A stretch of DNA of 58,464 nucleotides, taken from NCBI GenBank assembly GCA_003138855.1, contig PLHF01000116.1, positions 1 through 58,464 of the forward strand, read 5' to 3'. The DNA is from Acidimicrobiaceae bacterium (GTDB lineage: Bacteria; Actinomycetota; Acidimicrobiia; Acidimicrobiales; RAAP-2). A program made the position numbers and the translations under genes. The notes under the pieces are model-generated. The model was not told where the DNA came from and made no database searches. It was given only the letters and a program-made list of their open reading frames with translations. Positions 48,204 to 58,132 of the stretch are shown one piece after another; position 1 is the first letter of the stretch, and every line of letters begins with the position of its first letter.

Positions 48204-48569
48204 GTGGACGTCGTAATCGCGCATGGCAGGAAGATCGTGTCCGACGAGATCAGGGCTCTGACCGAGGAGAAGGTGGGCCGCCTCGGCCGCCGTTGTCCCG
48301 GCTTCGACCGGGCCGAGGTCCACTTCTCCGAGGAGCACAACCCGAGGATCTCCGATCGCGAGTGCTGTGAGGTCATCATGAGCGGACACGGACTCACCAT
48401 TCGGGCGCACGCTGCCGCCCGCCTGCCGCTGGTCGCGGTCGATCTGGTGGTCGAGAAGCTGGAGCACCAGCTCGAGAAGACCAAGGGCCGAGTGGTCGGG
48501 CGCTCGCAGCCACGCCACCGTCCGGCGAACGCCGGGGCCATGCTCTACCAGCGGGTGCGCACCGCCTGA
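48204..48569 (+). CDS. hpf: Ribosome hibernation promoting factor, short form
   Basis: 121 aa. Binds the 30S decoding region and keeps ribosomes inactive in stationary phase or starvation. The beta-alpha-beta-beta-beta-alpha core is recognisable: VVIAHGRKIVSDEIRALTEEKV, RAEVHFSEEH, and the second helix LPLVAVDLVVEKLEHQLEK followed by a basic tail. Actinobacterial HPF is usually the long form (over 200 aa) whose C-terminal domain dimerises ribosomes to 100S; that domain is absent here. It is preceded by the structured leader RNA and a perfect AAGGAGG, and followed by secA. Confidence 0.9.
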   Translation: MDVVIAHGRKIVSDEIRALTEEKVGRLGRRCPGFDRAEVHFSEEHNPRISDRECCEVIMSGHGLTIRAHAAARLPLVAVDLVVEKLEHQLEKTKGRVVGRSQPRHRPANAGAMLYQRVRTA

Positions 48570-48628
48570 CCGCCGGCCCTCGGCCGCGCCCGCACGGGCG
48601 ATGGGGCGAGCAGGAACACGTCGGACGG

Positions 48629-48634
48629 TAGTGT
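48629..48634 (+). promoter_or_regulatory. Candidate -10 element before secA
   Basis: TAGTGT, 9 nt before ATG 48644, so secA may be transcribed apart from hpf. Confidence 0.4.
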
Positions 48635-48643
48635 GATGGGTCC

Positions 48644-51427
48644 ATGAGCGTGTTCTCCAAAGTCCTCCGCGCCGGCGAAGGCAAGAAGGTCCGTCGCCTG
48701 TCGGAGCTGGTGCCGCTGGTGAACGCCCTCGAGCCGGAGATGGAGGCGCGCTCCGACGAAGAGCTCCGGGACTGCACCGCGGCGTTCCGGGAGCGCCTCG
48801 AACGGGGGGAGAGCCTCGAGGACCTGCTGGTCGAATCGTTCGCCCTGGTGCGGGAGGGTGCCTGGCGGGTGCTGGGCCAGCGCCACTTCGACGTCCAGCT
48901 GATGGGGGGGATGGCCCTCCACTTCGGGTGGATCGCCGAGATGAAGACCGGTGAGGGCAAGACCCTGGTGTCGACGCTCCCGGTGTACCTCAACGCGCTC
49001 CAGGGCAACGGTGTCCACGTGGTCACCGTCAACGACTACCTGGCCACCCGCGACTCGGAATGGATGGGGCGCCTCCACCGGTTCCTCGGACTGACCGTGG
49101 GCCGGGTCGGTCCCGACATCGACGATGCCGCAACCAAGCGCGAGTCCTACTCGGCCGATGTCACCTACGGCACCAACACGGAGTTCGGCTTCGACTACCT
49201 GCGTGACAACATGGCGCGTTCCAAGGACGCAATGGTCCAGCGCGGCCACCACTTCGCCATTGTCGACGAAGTCGACTCGATCCTCATCGACGAGGCCCGG
49301 ACCCCACTGATCATCTCCGGTCCGGCCGCCGAGTCCGCCCAGCTCTACTACCAGTTCGCCGGCGTCGTGCGGACGCTGCGCGCCGAGGACGACTACGAGG
49401 TCGACGAGGAGAAGCGGATCGTCGTCCCCACCGAGGCCGGCATCGAAAAGGTCGAGCGCCAGCTCGGCGTGAGCAACCTCTACGACGCGGTGGCGGTGAA
49501 CTACGTCCACCACCTCACCCAGGCGCTCTACGCCAAGGAGTTGTACCGCCGGGACAAGGACTACCTGGTCGCCCAGGGAGAGGTGAAGATCGTCGACGAG
49601 TTCACTGGGCGCACGCTGGATGGGCGACGCTGGTCGGACGGCCTCCATCAGGCGGTCGAGGCCAAGGAGCGGGTGCGGATCAAAGAGGAGAACCACACCT
49701 GGGCGACGGTGACCCTGCAGAACTACTTCCGGCTCTACAAGAAGCTCTCGGGGATGACCGGCACGGCGGAAACCGAGGCGTCGGAGTTCGCCAACACCTA
49801 CGAACTCCCGGTGGTCCCGATCCCTCCCAACAAGCCACTCGTCCGGGCCGACCAGCCGGACCTCATCTACAAGACGGAGGATGCCAAGTTCGGCGCGGTG
49901 GTCGACGACATCGCCGAGCGCCATGCCACGGGCCAACCGGTCCTGGTGGGCACCGCATCGGTGTCCAAGTCGGAGCATCTCTCGCGCCTGCTCGAGAAGC
50001 GGGGCATCCCCCACGAGGTGCTCAATGCCAAGCAGCACTTCCGTGAGGCGGAGATCGTGGCCCAGGCGGGCCGGGTCGGGGGAGTGACCGTCGCCACCAA
50101 CATGGCCGGTCGCGGGGTGGACATCATCCTCGGCGGCAATCCGGAGGGACTCGCCCAACGCGAGGCCACGGCCCGGGCGGTCGACCTCGCCACCGAGGAG
50201 GGAGCCGCGGAGCTGCAGCGCCTTCACAAGGAGTTCGAGAGCATCTGCGAGCAGGAGGGCGAGGAGGTCCGCACGATCGGCGGGCTCTACGTCCTGGGTA
50301 GCGAGCGCCACGAGAGCCGCCGGATCGACAACCAGCTGCGGGGCCGTTCGGGTCGGCAGGGCGACCCGGGGGAGAGCCGCTTCTTCCTGTCCCTCGAAGA
50401 CGACCTGATGCGCCTCTTCGCCACCGGGGCGATGAACTGGGTGATGGGGCGCGCCCTTCCCGACGACGTGCCGATCGAGGCGAAGATGGTCACCAAGGCC
50501 ATCGAGCGGGCGCAGAACACCGTCGAGGGCCGTAACGCCGAGTCCCGCAAGGACGTGCTCAAGTACGACGACGTGATGAACGAGCAGCGCAAGGTGATCT
50601 ACGGCCGCCGCTATCAGATCATCGAAGGCGAGGACCTGCACGACGACACCATCGAGATGCTCGAGTCCACCATCACGGCGGTGGTCGCCTCGTCGCTCCC
50701 GTCCGACTACCCCGAGGAGTGGGACCTCCCCCGACTGACCACCGAGATCACCCAGTACTACCCGACCAAGTTCGTGGCCGACGACTTCGCCGAGGCCTCC
50801 ACGGTGGGCCAGGTGACCGAGAGCATCGTCACCGAGGCCCTCGAGCTCTATGCCGAGCGCGACGAGACCATCCCCGGTGGTCCCGAGACGGCCCGGCAAC
50901 TCGAGCGCGACATCATGCTGCAGATCATCGACCAACGGTGGCAGGACCACCTGGCCGAGATGGACTACCTGCGCGAGGGGATCAACCTGCGGGCCATGGG
51001 CAATCAGGACCCGCTGGTTGCCTGGCAACGCGAGGGGTTCGCCATGTTCGGCAAGCTTATGGACGCCATCAACGACGACTACCTGCGGTACGTGTTCCAC
51101 GTCCAGGTGCTGACCGAGCAGACGGCCGAACCCGACCTCGCCCAGGCCAGCTATGTCGCCGCCGACGACCCGGTTCAGGGCGACAGCGCCATCTCCGCCG
51201 CGTTCGCCACCGCCACGCCCGAGGAGATCGAGCAGGCCGCAGCCATCGCCGGCATGCCGGGGGGGAACGGCGCCGGCGGTGCCCCGGTCGGTGTGACCAA
51301 CCGCATGGCCGACGACGGCGAGACCCAGCTCCCGGTGGTGAAGTCCGAACGGGAGAAGCTCGGGCGCAACGACCCCTGCTGGTGCGGGAGCGGCAAGAAG
51401 TTCAAGTTCTGCCACGGCGCCAACTGA
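48644..51427 (+). CDS. secA: Preprotein translocase ATPase SecA
   Basis: 927 aa. ATP-driven motor that pushes unfolded preproteins through SecYEG. Walker A MKTGEGKT (100-107), Walker B IVDEVDSILIDEARTPLIISG region, ATMAGRGVDI-like TNMAGRGVDIILGGNPEG, GRSGRQGDPGESRFFLS, and the HWD/HSD with WQDHLAEMDYLREGI are intact. The C-terminal zinc motif CWCGSGKKFKFCHG, which binds SecB or ribosomes, is present. The size is normal for SecA1 of Actinobacteria. prfB follows after 1 nt. Confidence 0.97.
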   Translation: MSVFSKVLRAGEGKKVRRLSELVPLVNALEPEMEARSDEELRDCTAAFRERLERGESLEDLLVESFALVREGAWRVLGQRHFDVQLMGGMALHFGWIAEMKTGEGKTLVSTLPVYLNALQGNGVHVVTVNDYLATRDSEWMGRLHRFLGLTVGRVGPDIDDAATKRESYSADVTYGTNTEFGFDYLRDNMARSKDAMVQRGHHFAIVDEVDSILIDEARTPLIISGPAAESAQLYYQFAGVVRTLRAEDDYEVDEEKRIVVPTEAGIEKVERQLGVSNLYDAVAVNYVHHLTQALYAKELYRRDKDYLVAQGEVKIVDEFTGRTLDGRRWSDGLHQAVEAKERVRIKEENHTWATVTLQNYFRLYKKLSGMTGTAETEASEFANTYELPVVPIPPNKPLVRADQPDLIYKTEDAKFGAVVDDIAERHATGQPVLVGTASVSKSEHLSRLLEKRGIPHEVLNAKQHFREAEIVAQAGRVGGVTVATNMAGRGVDIILGGNPEGLAQREATARAVDLATEEGAAELQRLHKEFESICEQEGEEVRTIGGLYVLGSERHESRRIDNQLRGRSGRQGDPGESRFFLSLEDDLMRLFATGAMNWVMGRALPDDVPIEAKMVTKAIERAQNTVEGRNAESRKDVLKYDDVMNEQRKVIYGRRYQIIEGEDLHDDTIEMLESTITAVVASSLPSDYPEEWDLPRLTTEITQYYPTKFVADDFAEASTVGQVTESIVTEALELYAERDETIPGGPETARQLERDIMLQIIDQRWQDHLAEMDYLREGINLRAMGNQDPLVAWQREGFAMFGKLMDAINDDYLRYVFHVQVLTEQTAEPDLAQASYVAADDPVQGDSAISAAFATATPEEIEQAAAIAGMPGGNGAGGAPVGVTNRMADDGETQLPVVKSEREKLGRNDPCWCGSGKKFKFCHGAN

Positions 51428-51428
51428 G

Positions 51429-52589
51429 ATGGCGTCGTCCGATGGTCCCCGGCGCGGGGACGGCGAGCCCGAACGCGTCGATCTTCGCGATGCCCTGGCG
51501 TCGCTGACCGAGCGCCTCGGTGAGGCCGGGCACTTCCTGGCCATCGACCGCCTCACCGAGCGCCGCATCGAGCTCGAGCGGGCGGCCTCCGAGCCCGGCC
51601 TCTGGGACGATGCCGACCATGCGCGGGCGGTCACCACCGAACTCGGCCGGGTTGCCGAGGACATCGACCTGATGGCCAGCCTCACCGGGCGGCTGTCCGA
51701 CGCCGAGACGCTCAACGAGTTGATCGAGGAGGAGGGGGACGACTCCCTGCGCCCCGAGGTCGAGGAGGTGCTGGCCGACCTCGACCGCCGCCTCGGGGCA
51801 CTGGAGCTGCGGGCCCTGTTCGCCGGCGACTACGACGATGGCGACGCGGTTGCCGAGATCCATGCCGGTGCGGGCGGCACGGACGCGCAGGACTGGGCGG
51901 AGATGATGCTGCGCATGTACACCCGTTGGGCGGAGCGGCGCGGCTTCGACATCGAGGTGGAGGAGGCGACCCCGGGACAGGAGGCCGGACTGTTGTCGGC
52001 CACCTTCATCGTCAAGGGTCGGTATGCGTTCGGACTGCTGGCCGCCGAGCGGGGCGTGCACCGCCTGGTGCGCATCTCACCGTTCGATGCGCAGCACCGG
52101 CGGCAGACGAGCTTCGCCTCCCTCGACGTCGTTCCGTTCCTCGAGGACGTGTCCGGCGAAGTGGAGATCGACGAGAAGGATCTCCGCATCGACACGTACC
52201 GTTCGTCGGGCGCCGGTGGTCAACACGTCAACAAGACGGACTCGGCGGTCCGCCTCACCCACCTCCCCACCGGCATCGTGGTGTCCTGCCAGAACCAGCG
52301 CAGTCAGCACCAGAACAAGGCCAAGGCGATGCAGGTGCTCGGGGCCAAGCTCGCAGAGCGGCAGCGGGCCGAGCATCAGGCGACCCTCGACCAGCTGTCG
52401 GGTGATCGCACCGACAACGCATGGGGCAATCAGATCCGCTCCTACGTGTTGGCTCCGTATCAATTGGTCAAGGACCTGCGGAACAACGCGGAGACCGGCA
52501 ATGTCGAGGCGGTGCTTGACGGAGATCTCGACATGTTCATCGAAGCCGAGCTGCGGCGTGGCGCGGAGCGGCGTCGCGGCGGCCACTGA
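51429..52589 (+). CDS. prfB: Peptide chain release factor 2
   Basis: 386 aa. Recognises UGA and UAA stop codons and releases the nascent chain. The catalytic GGQ is in [17 protein letters not shown]; the codon-recognition region follows the [16 protein letters not shown] segment, and the reading motif (SPF type) is [14 protein letters not shown]. The gene is read in one frame: I see no programmed +1 frameshift near codon 25, in contrast with E. coli. ATG 51429 lies 1 nt after secA. It ends before a separate promoter-like TAACAT (52662) for ftsE. Confidence 0.96.
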   Translation: MASSDGPRRGDGEPERVDLRDALASLTERLGEAGHFLAIDRLTERRIELERAASEPGLWDDADHARAVTTELGRVAEDIDLMASLTGRLSDAETLNELIEEEGDDSLRPEVEEVLADLDRRLGALELRALFAGDYDDGDAVAEIHAGAGGTDAQDWAEMMLRMYTRWAERRGFDIEVEEATPGQEAGLLSATFIVKGRYAFGLLAAERGVHRLVRISPFDAQHRRQTSFASLDVVPFLEDVSGEVEIDEKDLRIDTYRSSGAGGQHVNKTDSAVRLTHLPTGIVVSCQNQRSQHQNKAKAMQVLGAKLAERQRAEHQATLDQLSGDRTDNAWGNQIRSYVLAPYQLVKDLRNNAETGNVEAVLDGDLDMFIEAELRRGAERRRGGH

Positions 52590-52661
52590 CGGGCCCGTCG
52601 CGGCCGACCACTGCGCGAGCGGAGGTCAGAAGGGTTGAACCAACTTTCGCGTTGCCGGGGA

Positions 52662-52667
52662 GTAACA
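52662..52667 (+). promoter_or_regulatory. Candidate -10 element of ftsEX
   Basis: TAACAT. The start would fall near 52674, leaving a leader of about 53 nt before ATG 52727. An ATG at 52667 that overlaps this element can be excluded as start if the promoter is real. Confidence 0.35.
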
Positions 52668-52726
52668 TGGGCGGAAGTGGATTCTCCGTTCCGTCCGCTC
52701 CCTCTCCAACTTGTGACACTGCGCCG

Positions 52727-53517
<791 letters not shown>

Positions 53518-53518
<1 letters not shown>

Positions 53519-54408
53519 TGCCCGTCTCCGCCGGCTACGTCTCACGGGAGGCCGCCACCAACCTGTGGCGAAACCGTCTGATGACGGCCGCCGCCATCCT
53601 CACGGTCGCCGTCTCACTGGCCCTGGTGGGATCGGCACTGCTGCTCAAGCAGGGGGCGTCGAAGGCCACCGTGCGCTGGCAGGACGGGGTGCAGACGATC
53701 GTGTTCGTGAAGCCGAACGCACCGGTCCCGCTCACCAAGTCCATCGGGACCCAGCTGAGCCAGTCCCCCTACGTGAAGACCTGCGTCTTCCGCAGCCAGG
53801 TCTACGACTTCAACGAAGCCAGGGCCATCGAGCCGAGCGACGAGTTCGCCGCCACCACGCTGTCCGACTATCCGTCGTCGTACCGGTGCGTCCTCAACGA
53901 CCCGTCGCAGGCGACCGCGGTCTACCAGGAGTTCATCGGTAAACCGGGCGTGTTCGACGTCAAGTACCCCAGCCAGCAGATCAAGACCATGCAGAGCGTG
54001 ATCCGGATACTGCAGTGGGTCTTCCTGTCGGTGGCGGTGATACTGCTGCTGTCGGCGTCGGTGCTCATCCTCAACACCATCCGTATGGCCATCTTCGCCC
54101 GTCGGCGCGAGGTCTCGGTGATGAAGCTGGTCGGTGCCACCAACTGGTTCATCCGCCTGCCGTTCATGGCCGAGGGCCTGATCCAGGGACTGCTGGGGGC
54201 CGGAGTGGCGGTGCTGGTGGTCCTCGCCCTCTACTGGGGCATCGGACTGAACACCCCCAAGACGGCGGCCAACCAGGGGAACATCATCGCCCAGATGTCG
54301 CTGGGCGGATGGGAAGTGGCGGGCACCTGCATCCTCGTGGTGCTGGTCGGCGTCGGCGTCGGCGTGGTGGGCTCGGCCTTCGCCGTGCGGCGCTTCCTCG
54401 ACGTCTGA
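53518..54408 (+). CDS. ftsX: Cell-division ABC transporter permease FtsX
   Basis: 296 aa. Four membrane helices: about 23-44, 168-192, 215-240 and 265-288, with the long extracytoplasmic loop between helices 1 and 2 that binds hydrolase partners. The cytosolic coupling region ARRREVSVMKLVGATNWFIRLPF is the FtsX hallmark. The outside loop holds two Cys (VKTCVFRSQ, YRCVLNDP) that may form a disulfide. In many Actinobacteria smpB follows; here a serine hydrolase does. The amidase at 43.1-44.7 kb is a possible downstream target. Confidence 0.95.
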
Positions 54409-54548
54409 CCGCTCACACCCGGCCCCGGTCTCCACCGGTGGGCTCGACCCGACAACAGGATGTCGTCCCGGGCATGCCGTCGAGGTGCTCGGAACTCTCC
54501 GTCGCACGTTCAGCGGTACGGGGGCAGGGGGCACGCGGCACCTTCCCC

Positions 54549-54554
54549 TACTGT
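54549..54554 (+). promoter_or_regulatory. Candidate -10 element of the serine hydrolase
   Basis: TACTGT, 9 nt before ATG 54564. Confidence 0.4.
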
Positions 54555-54563
54555 GGTGCGGGG

Positions 54564-55430
54564 ATGGACGCCTTGGAGATGGTTGCCGATTGGCCGGTGG
54601 AGCGGGCTGCGGTCGGCGTGATGACCATCGACCGCACGGCGCCGAACGGGGGGACGTGGGCGGTCGTGGGGATCATCGGACCGCACAGCGAGCGGTTCCG
54701 CTGGGCTTCGGTGACCAAGCCGGCCACCGCCCTCGCCGTGTTGGTCGCCTCCGAGGAGGGCACACTCTCGCTGGACGACCCGGCGGGTCCTCCCGGGTCC
54801 ACGGTTCGCCACCTGCTGGCCCATGCGTCCGGCCTCGGCCTCGACCCGGGTCCACCCGTCGCCCCACCGGGGGCCGGCCGGATCTACTCGAACGCCGGCT
54901 ACCTGGTGCTGGCCGACCTACTCGAGGAGAGGTCCGGAATTACGTTCGGCGACTACCTCTCCCTGGGGGTGCTCGAGCCGCTCGGCATGGTGGGCACCAC
55001 GCTCGAGCCGGACGCGCTGGCCGGCGCCGCTGCCGCCGGGCTGTCGGGTCCGCTTTCGGACCTGCTGGTGCTGGGACGCGAGCTGGCCGCACCCGTGCTC
55101 ATCAGCGCCGAGACCCATCGCCAGGCGACGTCGGTCCAGTTCCCGGGCCTGGGCGGCGTGCTCCCGGGCTTCCAGCAGTTCGATGACGATGACTGGGGGC
55201 TCGGCGTGGAGATCCGCGGACGGAAACATCCGCACTGGACCGGCACCACCAACTCACCGGAGACGTTCGGGCATTTCGGCCGGACCGGCTCGTTCCTCTG
55301 GGTGGACCCGGTGGCCGGCGTGCTCTGCGGCGGCCTCAGCGACCGCCCGTTCGGGATGTGGTCGGCACGGGCCTGGCCCCGTCTGGCTGATGCCGTCCTG
55401 GCCGAGGTGGCCCAGGGGGCATCCCCCTGA
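54564..55430 (+). CDS. Serine hydrolase, beta-lactamase/DD-peptidase (class C-like) family
   Basis: 288 aa. Active-site motifs of the penicillin-recognising hydrolases: SVTK (SxxK nucleophile near residue 50), YSN (YxN) in RIYSNAGYLVLADLLE, and HFGRTGS in place of the KTG box. It is shorter than AmpC (about 380 aa) because the loops between are reduced. There is no signal peptide, so a cytosolic esterase or peptidase is more likely than a periplasmic beta-lactamase; the substrate is unknown. ATG 54564 follows a -10-like element. Confidence 0.85.
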   Translation: MDALEMVADWPVERAAVGVMTIDRTAPNGGTWAVVGIIGPHSERFRWASVTKPATALAVLVASEEGTLSLDDPAGPPGSTVRHLLAHASGLGLDPGPPVAPPGAGRIYSNAGYLVLADLLEERSGITFGDYLSLGVLEPLGMVGTTLEPDALAGAAAAGLSGPLSDLLVLGRELAAPVLISAETHRQATSVQFPGLGGVLPGFQQFDDDDWGLGVEIRGRKHPHWTGTTNSPETFGHFGRTGSFLWVDPVAGVLCGGLSDRPFGMWSARAWPRLADAVLAEVAQGASP

Positions 55431-55525
55431 GTCGGGGCCTCCTACCGGGCACGCCGCGCCCGCCCGGTGCATCGGGCACCTGAGGACGGGGGAGCGGGAA
55501 GCCCCCCGGGGTGCCGCTGCGCCAT

Positions 55526-55531
55526 TAGGCT
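55526..55531 (+). promoter_or_regulatory. Candidate -10 element, leaderless rmlA-like gene
   Basis: TAGGCT, 7 nt before ATG 55539. Confidence 0.45.
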
Positions 55532-55538
55532 GGACCGG

Positions 55539-56282
55539 ATGAAGGGTGTCATCCTCGCCGGTGGGACCGGCTCACGTCTGCATCCGCTGACCCGGATCAC
55601 CAACAAGCACCTGTTGCCGATCTACGACCGGCCCATGATCAACTGGGCCATCGAAGCCCTGGTCGAAGCCGACATCACCGAGATCATGCTGGTCACCGGT
55701 GGCACCCACGCCGGCGAGTTCCTGCGCCTGCTGGGCAACGGCCACGAGTTCGGGATCGACCGCCTCAGCTACGGATACCAGGAGAACCCCGGTGGCATCG
55801 CCGAGGCCCTGGGGTTGGCGGCCAGGTTCGTCGACGGCGAGCCGGTGCTGGTGATGCTGGGGGACAACATCGTCGAGCGCTCGATCAAGCCGATGGTCGA
55901 TGCCTTCCGGGCGGATCCCCGGGGTGCCCGGATCCTGCTCACCCCGGTGGAGGAGGACGAGCACCTCCGCCACCTCGGCGTGCCCGCCTTCGACGAGGAC
56001 CAGCGGGTGATCGGCATCGTCGAGAAGCCCGAGCACCCGCCCTCCAGGTTCGGCGTCACCGGCATCTACTGCTACGACTCCCATGTGTTCGAGGTCATCC
56101 CCGCCCTGGTGCCGTCCGGGCGCGGTGAGCTCGAGATCACCGACGTGAACAACTACTACATCTCCCAGGGGACCATGGCCTACGACATCCTCGAAGGCTT
56201 CTGGGGCGACGCCGGAGAATCGATCGACGCCTACTACGCGGTGAACGACTTCGTGCGCACCCACGGCGCCAACAAGGGCTAG
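55539..56282 (+). CDS. Glucose-1-phosphate thymidylyltransferase-like (RmlA family)
   Basis: 247 aa. Couples dTTP and glucose-1-phosphate to dTDP-glucose, the entry into dTDP-rhamnose. VILAGGTGSRLHPLTRITNKHLLPIYDRPM is the full RmlA signature; LGDNIVERS holds the metal Asp, and VEKPEHPPS and GVTGIYCYDSHVFE follow. It is about 45 residues shorter than E. coli RmlA because the C-terminal helices are lacking; this short form is frequent in Actinobacteria. It is unlinked (44 kb away) from the rmlB-like/rmlD operon, but would supply it. Leaderless start at ATG 55539. Confidence 0.9.
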   Translation: MKGVILAGGTGSRLHPLTRITNKHLLPIYDRPMINWAIEALVEADITEIMLVTGGTHAGEFLRLLGNGHEFGIDRLSYGYQENPGGIAEALGLAARFVDGEPVLVMLGDNIVERSIKPMVDAFRADPRGARILLTPVEEDEHLRHLGVPAFDEDQRVIGIVEKPEHPPSRFGVTGIYCYDSHVFEVIPALVPSGRGELEITDVNNYYISQGTMAYDILEGFWGDAGESIDAYYAVNDFVRTHGANKG

Positions 56283-56285
56283 CTG

Positions 56286-56301
56286 CCGGGGGCGACCCCG
56301 G
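56286..56301. terminator. Bidirectional hairpin with GNRA loop
   Basis: CCGGGG-GCGA-CCCCGG, a 6-bp stem closed by a GCGA tetraloop, lies between the convergent rmlA-like and acyl-CoA synthetase genes. Confidence 0.55.
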
Positions 56302-56302
56302 T

Positions 56303-57958
56303 TCAGCCGAGGTCGACCCCGAGCCACTCGGCTGTCTCGCCCCGGTGCCGCGCGTAGTCGACCTTCCCCGACGGCGAGCGGCCGATGGTGTCCACGAAGC
56401 GGACCTGGCGGGGCGCCTTGTACCCGGCGAGCTTCGACTTGACGTGGTCGATGACCGTCTCGGGCGCGACCGACCCGGTCGCCCGCCCGGCCCGCAGCTC
56501 GACCACGGCCACGATCTCCTCGCCGAAGCGCTCGTTGGGGATCCCCACCACCACGGCGTCGACCACCCCATCCATGGTCTTCACCACCTCTTCGACCTCT
56601 TCGGGATAGACCTTCTCGCCGCCGGTGTTGATGCAGACCGAGCCGCGGCCCAGCAGCTTGATCGAGCCGTCCTCCCGCACCTCCGCATAGTCGCCGGGTA
56701 CCGAGTAGCGGACCCCTTCGATGGTGCGGAAGGTGGCGGCGGTCTTCTGCTCGTCCTTGTAGTAGCCGAGGGGGATGCGCCCCCCGAGGGCCAGGACCCC
56801 GATCCGTCCGGATCCGGACTCGATGTCCCGGTCGTCGGTGTCGATGACGCGGACGTCGGGACCCAGTGTGAACTGTGCGGTCCGCGCCGCCGATGTCCCC
56901 GAGGAGACCGAGGTGCCCATCCCGATGGCCTCCGACGACGAGAAGGCGTCGACCAGCAGCATGCCGGCGTGGTGGCCCAACAGGCCCTGCTTGGTCTCCT
57001 CGCTCCACATGACACCGGACGAGATGATCCCCACCAGGCTGGTCAGGTCCCAACGGCCGGGGTGGGCGTCGAGCGCGGCCAGGATCGGCTTGGCGAAGGC
57101 GTCACCGACGATGATCAGACCGTTCACCTTCTCGCGGTGCACGGTGTCGAGCAGCTCGACCGGGTCGAACTGCCGCGACGGCAGCGTGACCACCCGGCCG
57201 CCTTCGCTCAGGCACTCCATAGCGGTGAAGCCGCCGGTCCCGTGCATGAGGGGGCAGGCCGGCAAGAGGGTCATCCCCTGGCCGCTGTTCGCCAGCTCGG
57301 AGTGGACGCCGTCCAGCCCTCCGTCGTCGGGGTAGCGGCGGAACCCGCTGCCGTTGACGCGGGCGAAGAGGTCGTCCTGGCGCCACATGACGCCCTTCGG
57401 CATCCCGGTGGTCCCGCCGGTGTACAGCATGAAGAGGTCGTCGGGTCCTCGGCCCCAGGGGGCCCGGACCCGCTCCGGCCACTCGGGCTCGTGGAAGACC
57501 CCGGTGGTCTCCGCCGCCTCCTCGTAGGGCACCGCCCAGGACGGACAGGAGGCGGTCCCGTCGTCGACCCACAGCCAGCTCCTGATGGCCGGCAGCCGGT
57601 GGCGGATCCCGTCGATCCGCTCCACGAAGACCCCATGGAAGACCACGGCCACGGTGTCGGCGTTCTCCCACAGGTAGACCAACTCGTCATCGGCGTACCG
57701 GTAGTTGGTGTTGATGGGGACGAGGCCGATCTTGAAGCAGGCGAAGGAGGCCTCGAGGTACTCGGAGCAGTTGTACACGTACAGCGCCACCTTGTCCTGG
57801 TGGGCCACGTGGGCGGCGAGCAGCCAGCGGGCCACGTTGTCAGCGCGGTGGTCGAGCTCGCGCCAGGTCAGCGTGTGGCTCCCCTGGGTCAGGGCCGGGG
57901 CATCGGGCAGCTCATCGGCCACGACCTCCCAGACGTCTGCGTAGTTCCACTTGCTCAC
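56303..57958 (-). CDS. Acyl-CoA synthetase (AMP-binding, FadD family)
   Basis: 551 aa. Activates a fatty or other acyl acid with ATP and CoA. The phosphate loop MLYTGGTTGMPKGVMW, the ADSSEAIGMG-like AFSSSEAIGMG region, the hinge GRGSVCINTGGEKVYPEEVE and the C-terminal catalytic Lys in GRSPSGKVDYARH are intact. It most resembles mycobacterial FadD19/FadD3-type enzymes of side-chain or steroid catabolism, but substrate cannot be told. GTG 57958 has GAGGAG 6 nt upstream on the minus strand. Divergent from an acyl-CoA dehydrogenase gene, which suggests a shared degradation pathway. Confidence 0.93.
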   Translation of the reverse strand: MSKWNYADVWEVVADELPDAPALTQGSHTLTWRELDHRADNVARWLLAAHVAHQDKVALYVYNCSEYLEASFACFKIGLVPINTNYRYADDELVYLWENADTVAVVFHGVFVERIDGIRHRLPAIRSWLWVDDGTASCPSWAVPYEEAAETTGVFHEPEWPERVRAPWGRGPDDLFMLYTGGTTGMPKGVMWRQDDLFARVNGSGFRRYPDDGGLDGVHSELANSGQGMTLLPACPLMHGTGGFTAMECLSEGGRVVTLPSRQFDPVELLDTVHREKVNGLIIVGDAFAKPILAALDAHPGRWDLTSLVGIISSGVMWSEETKQGLLGHHAGMLLVDAFSSSEAIGMGTSVSSGTSAARTAQFTLGPDVRVIDTDDRDIESGSGRIGVLALGGRIPLGYYKDEQKTAATFRTIEGVRYSVPGDYAEVREDGSIKLLGRGSVCINTGGEKVYPEEVEEVVKTMDGVVDAVVVGIPNERFGEEIVAVVELRAGRATGSVAPETVIDHVKSKLAGYKAPRQVRFVDTIGRSPSGKVDYARHRGETAEWLGVDLG

Positions 57959-58119
57959 GTTCGGCTCCTCATCCCCCGGGTACGGCGCCGGGTGCCCCGG
58001 CCGCCGTCCTGGCGCTCTCCCTCGTCGGCGCTACGACGCTCCGCCCCGACCGGTCGCCTTGGCGGCGCCCGGCCCGCGGGGCTCGGCCACCGGGACAGGA
58101 CGCCCGGAAGAGTGCAGCC

Positions 58120-58125
58120 TACGCT
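58120..58125 (+). promoter_or_regulatory. Candidate -10 element of the acyl-CoA dehydrogenase
   Basis: TACGCT, 7 nt before ATG 58133. Confidence 0.4.
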
Positions 58126-58132
58126 GGCAGGC

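Noticed and set aside
51429..51520. Programmed +1 frameshift in prfB
   Set aside because: The gene reads through in one frame from ATG 51429 with no internal UGA or slippery CUU-UGA site.
48545..51715. A 1056-codon minus-strand frame opposite secA
   Set aside because: It mirrors secA codon for codon; composition is His/Asp/Val/Gly-rich as expected for the antisense of GC-rich coding DNA, with no family motif.
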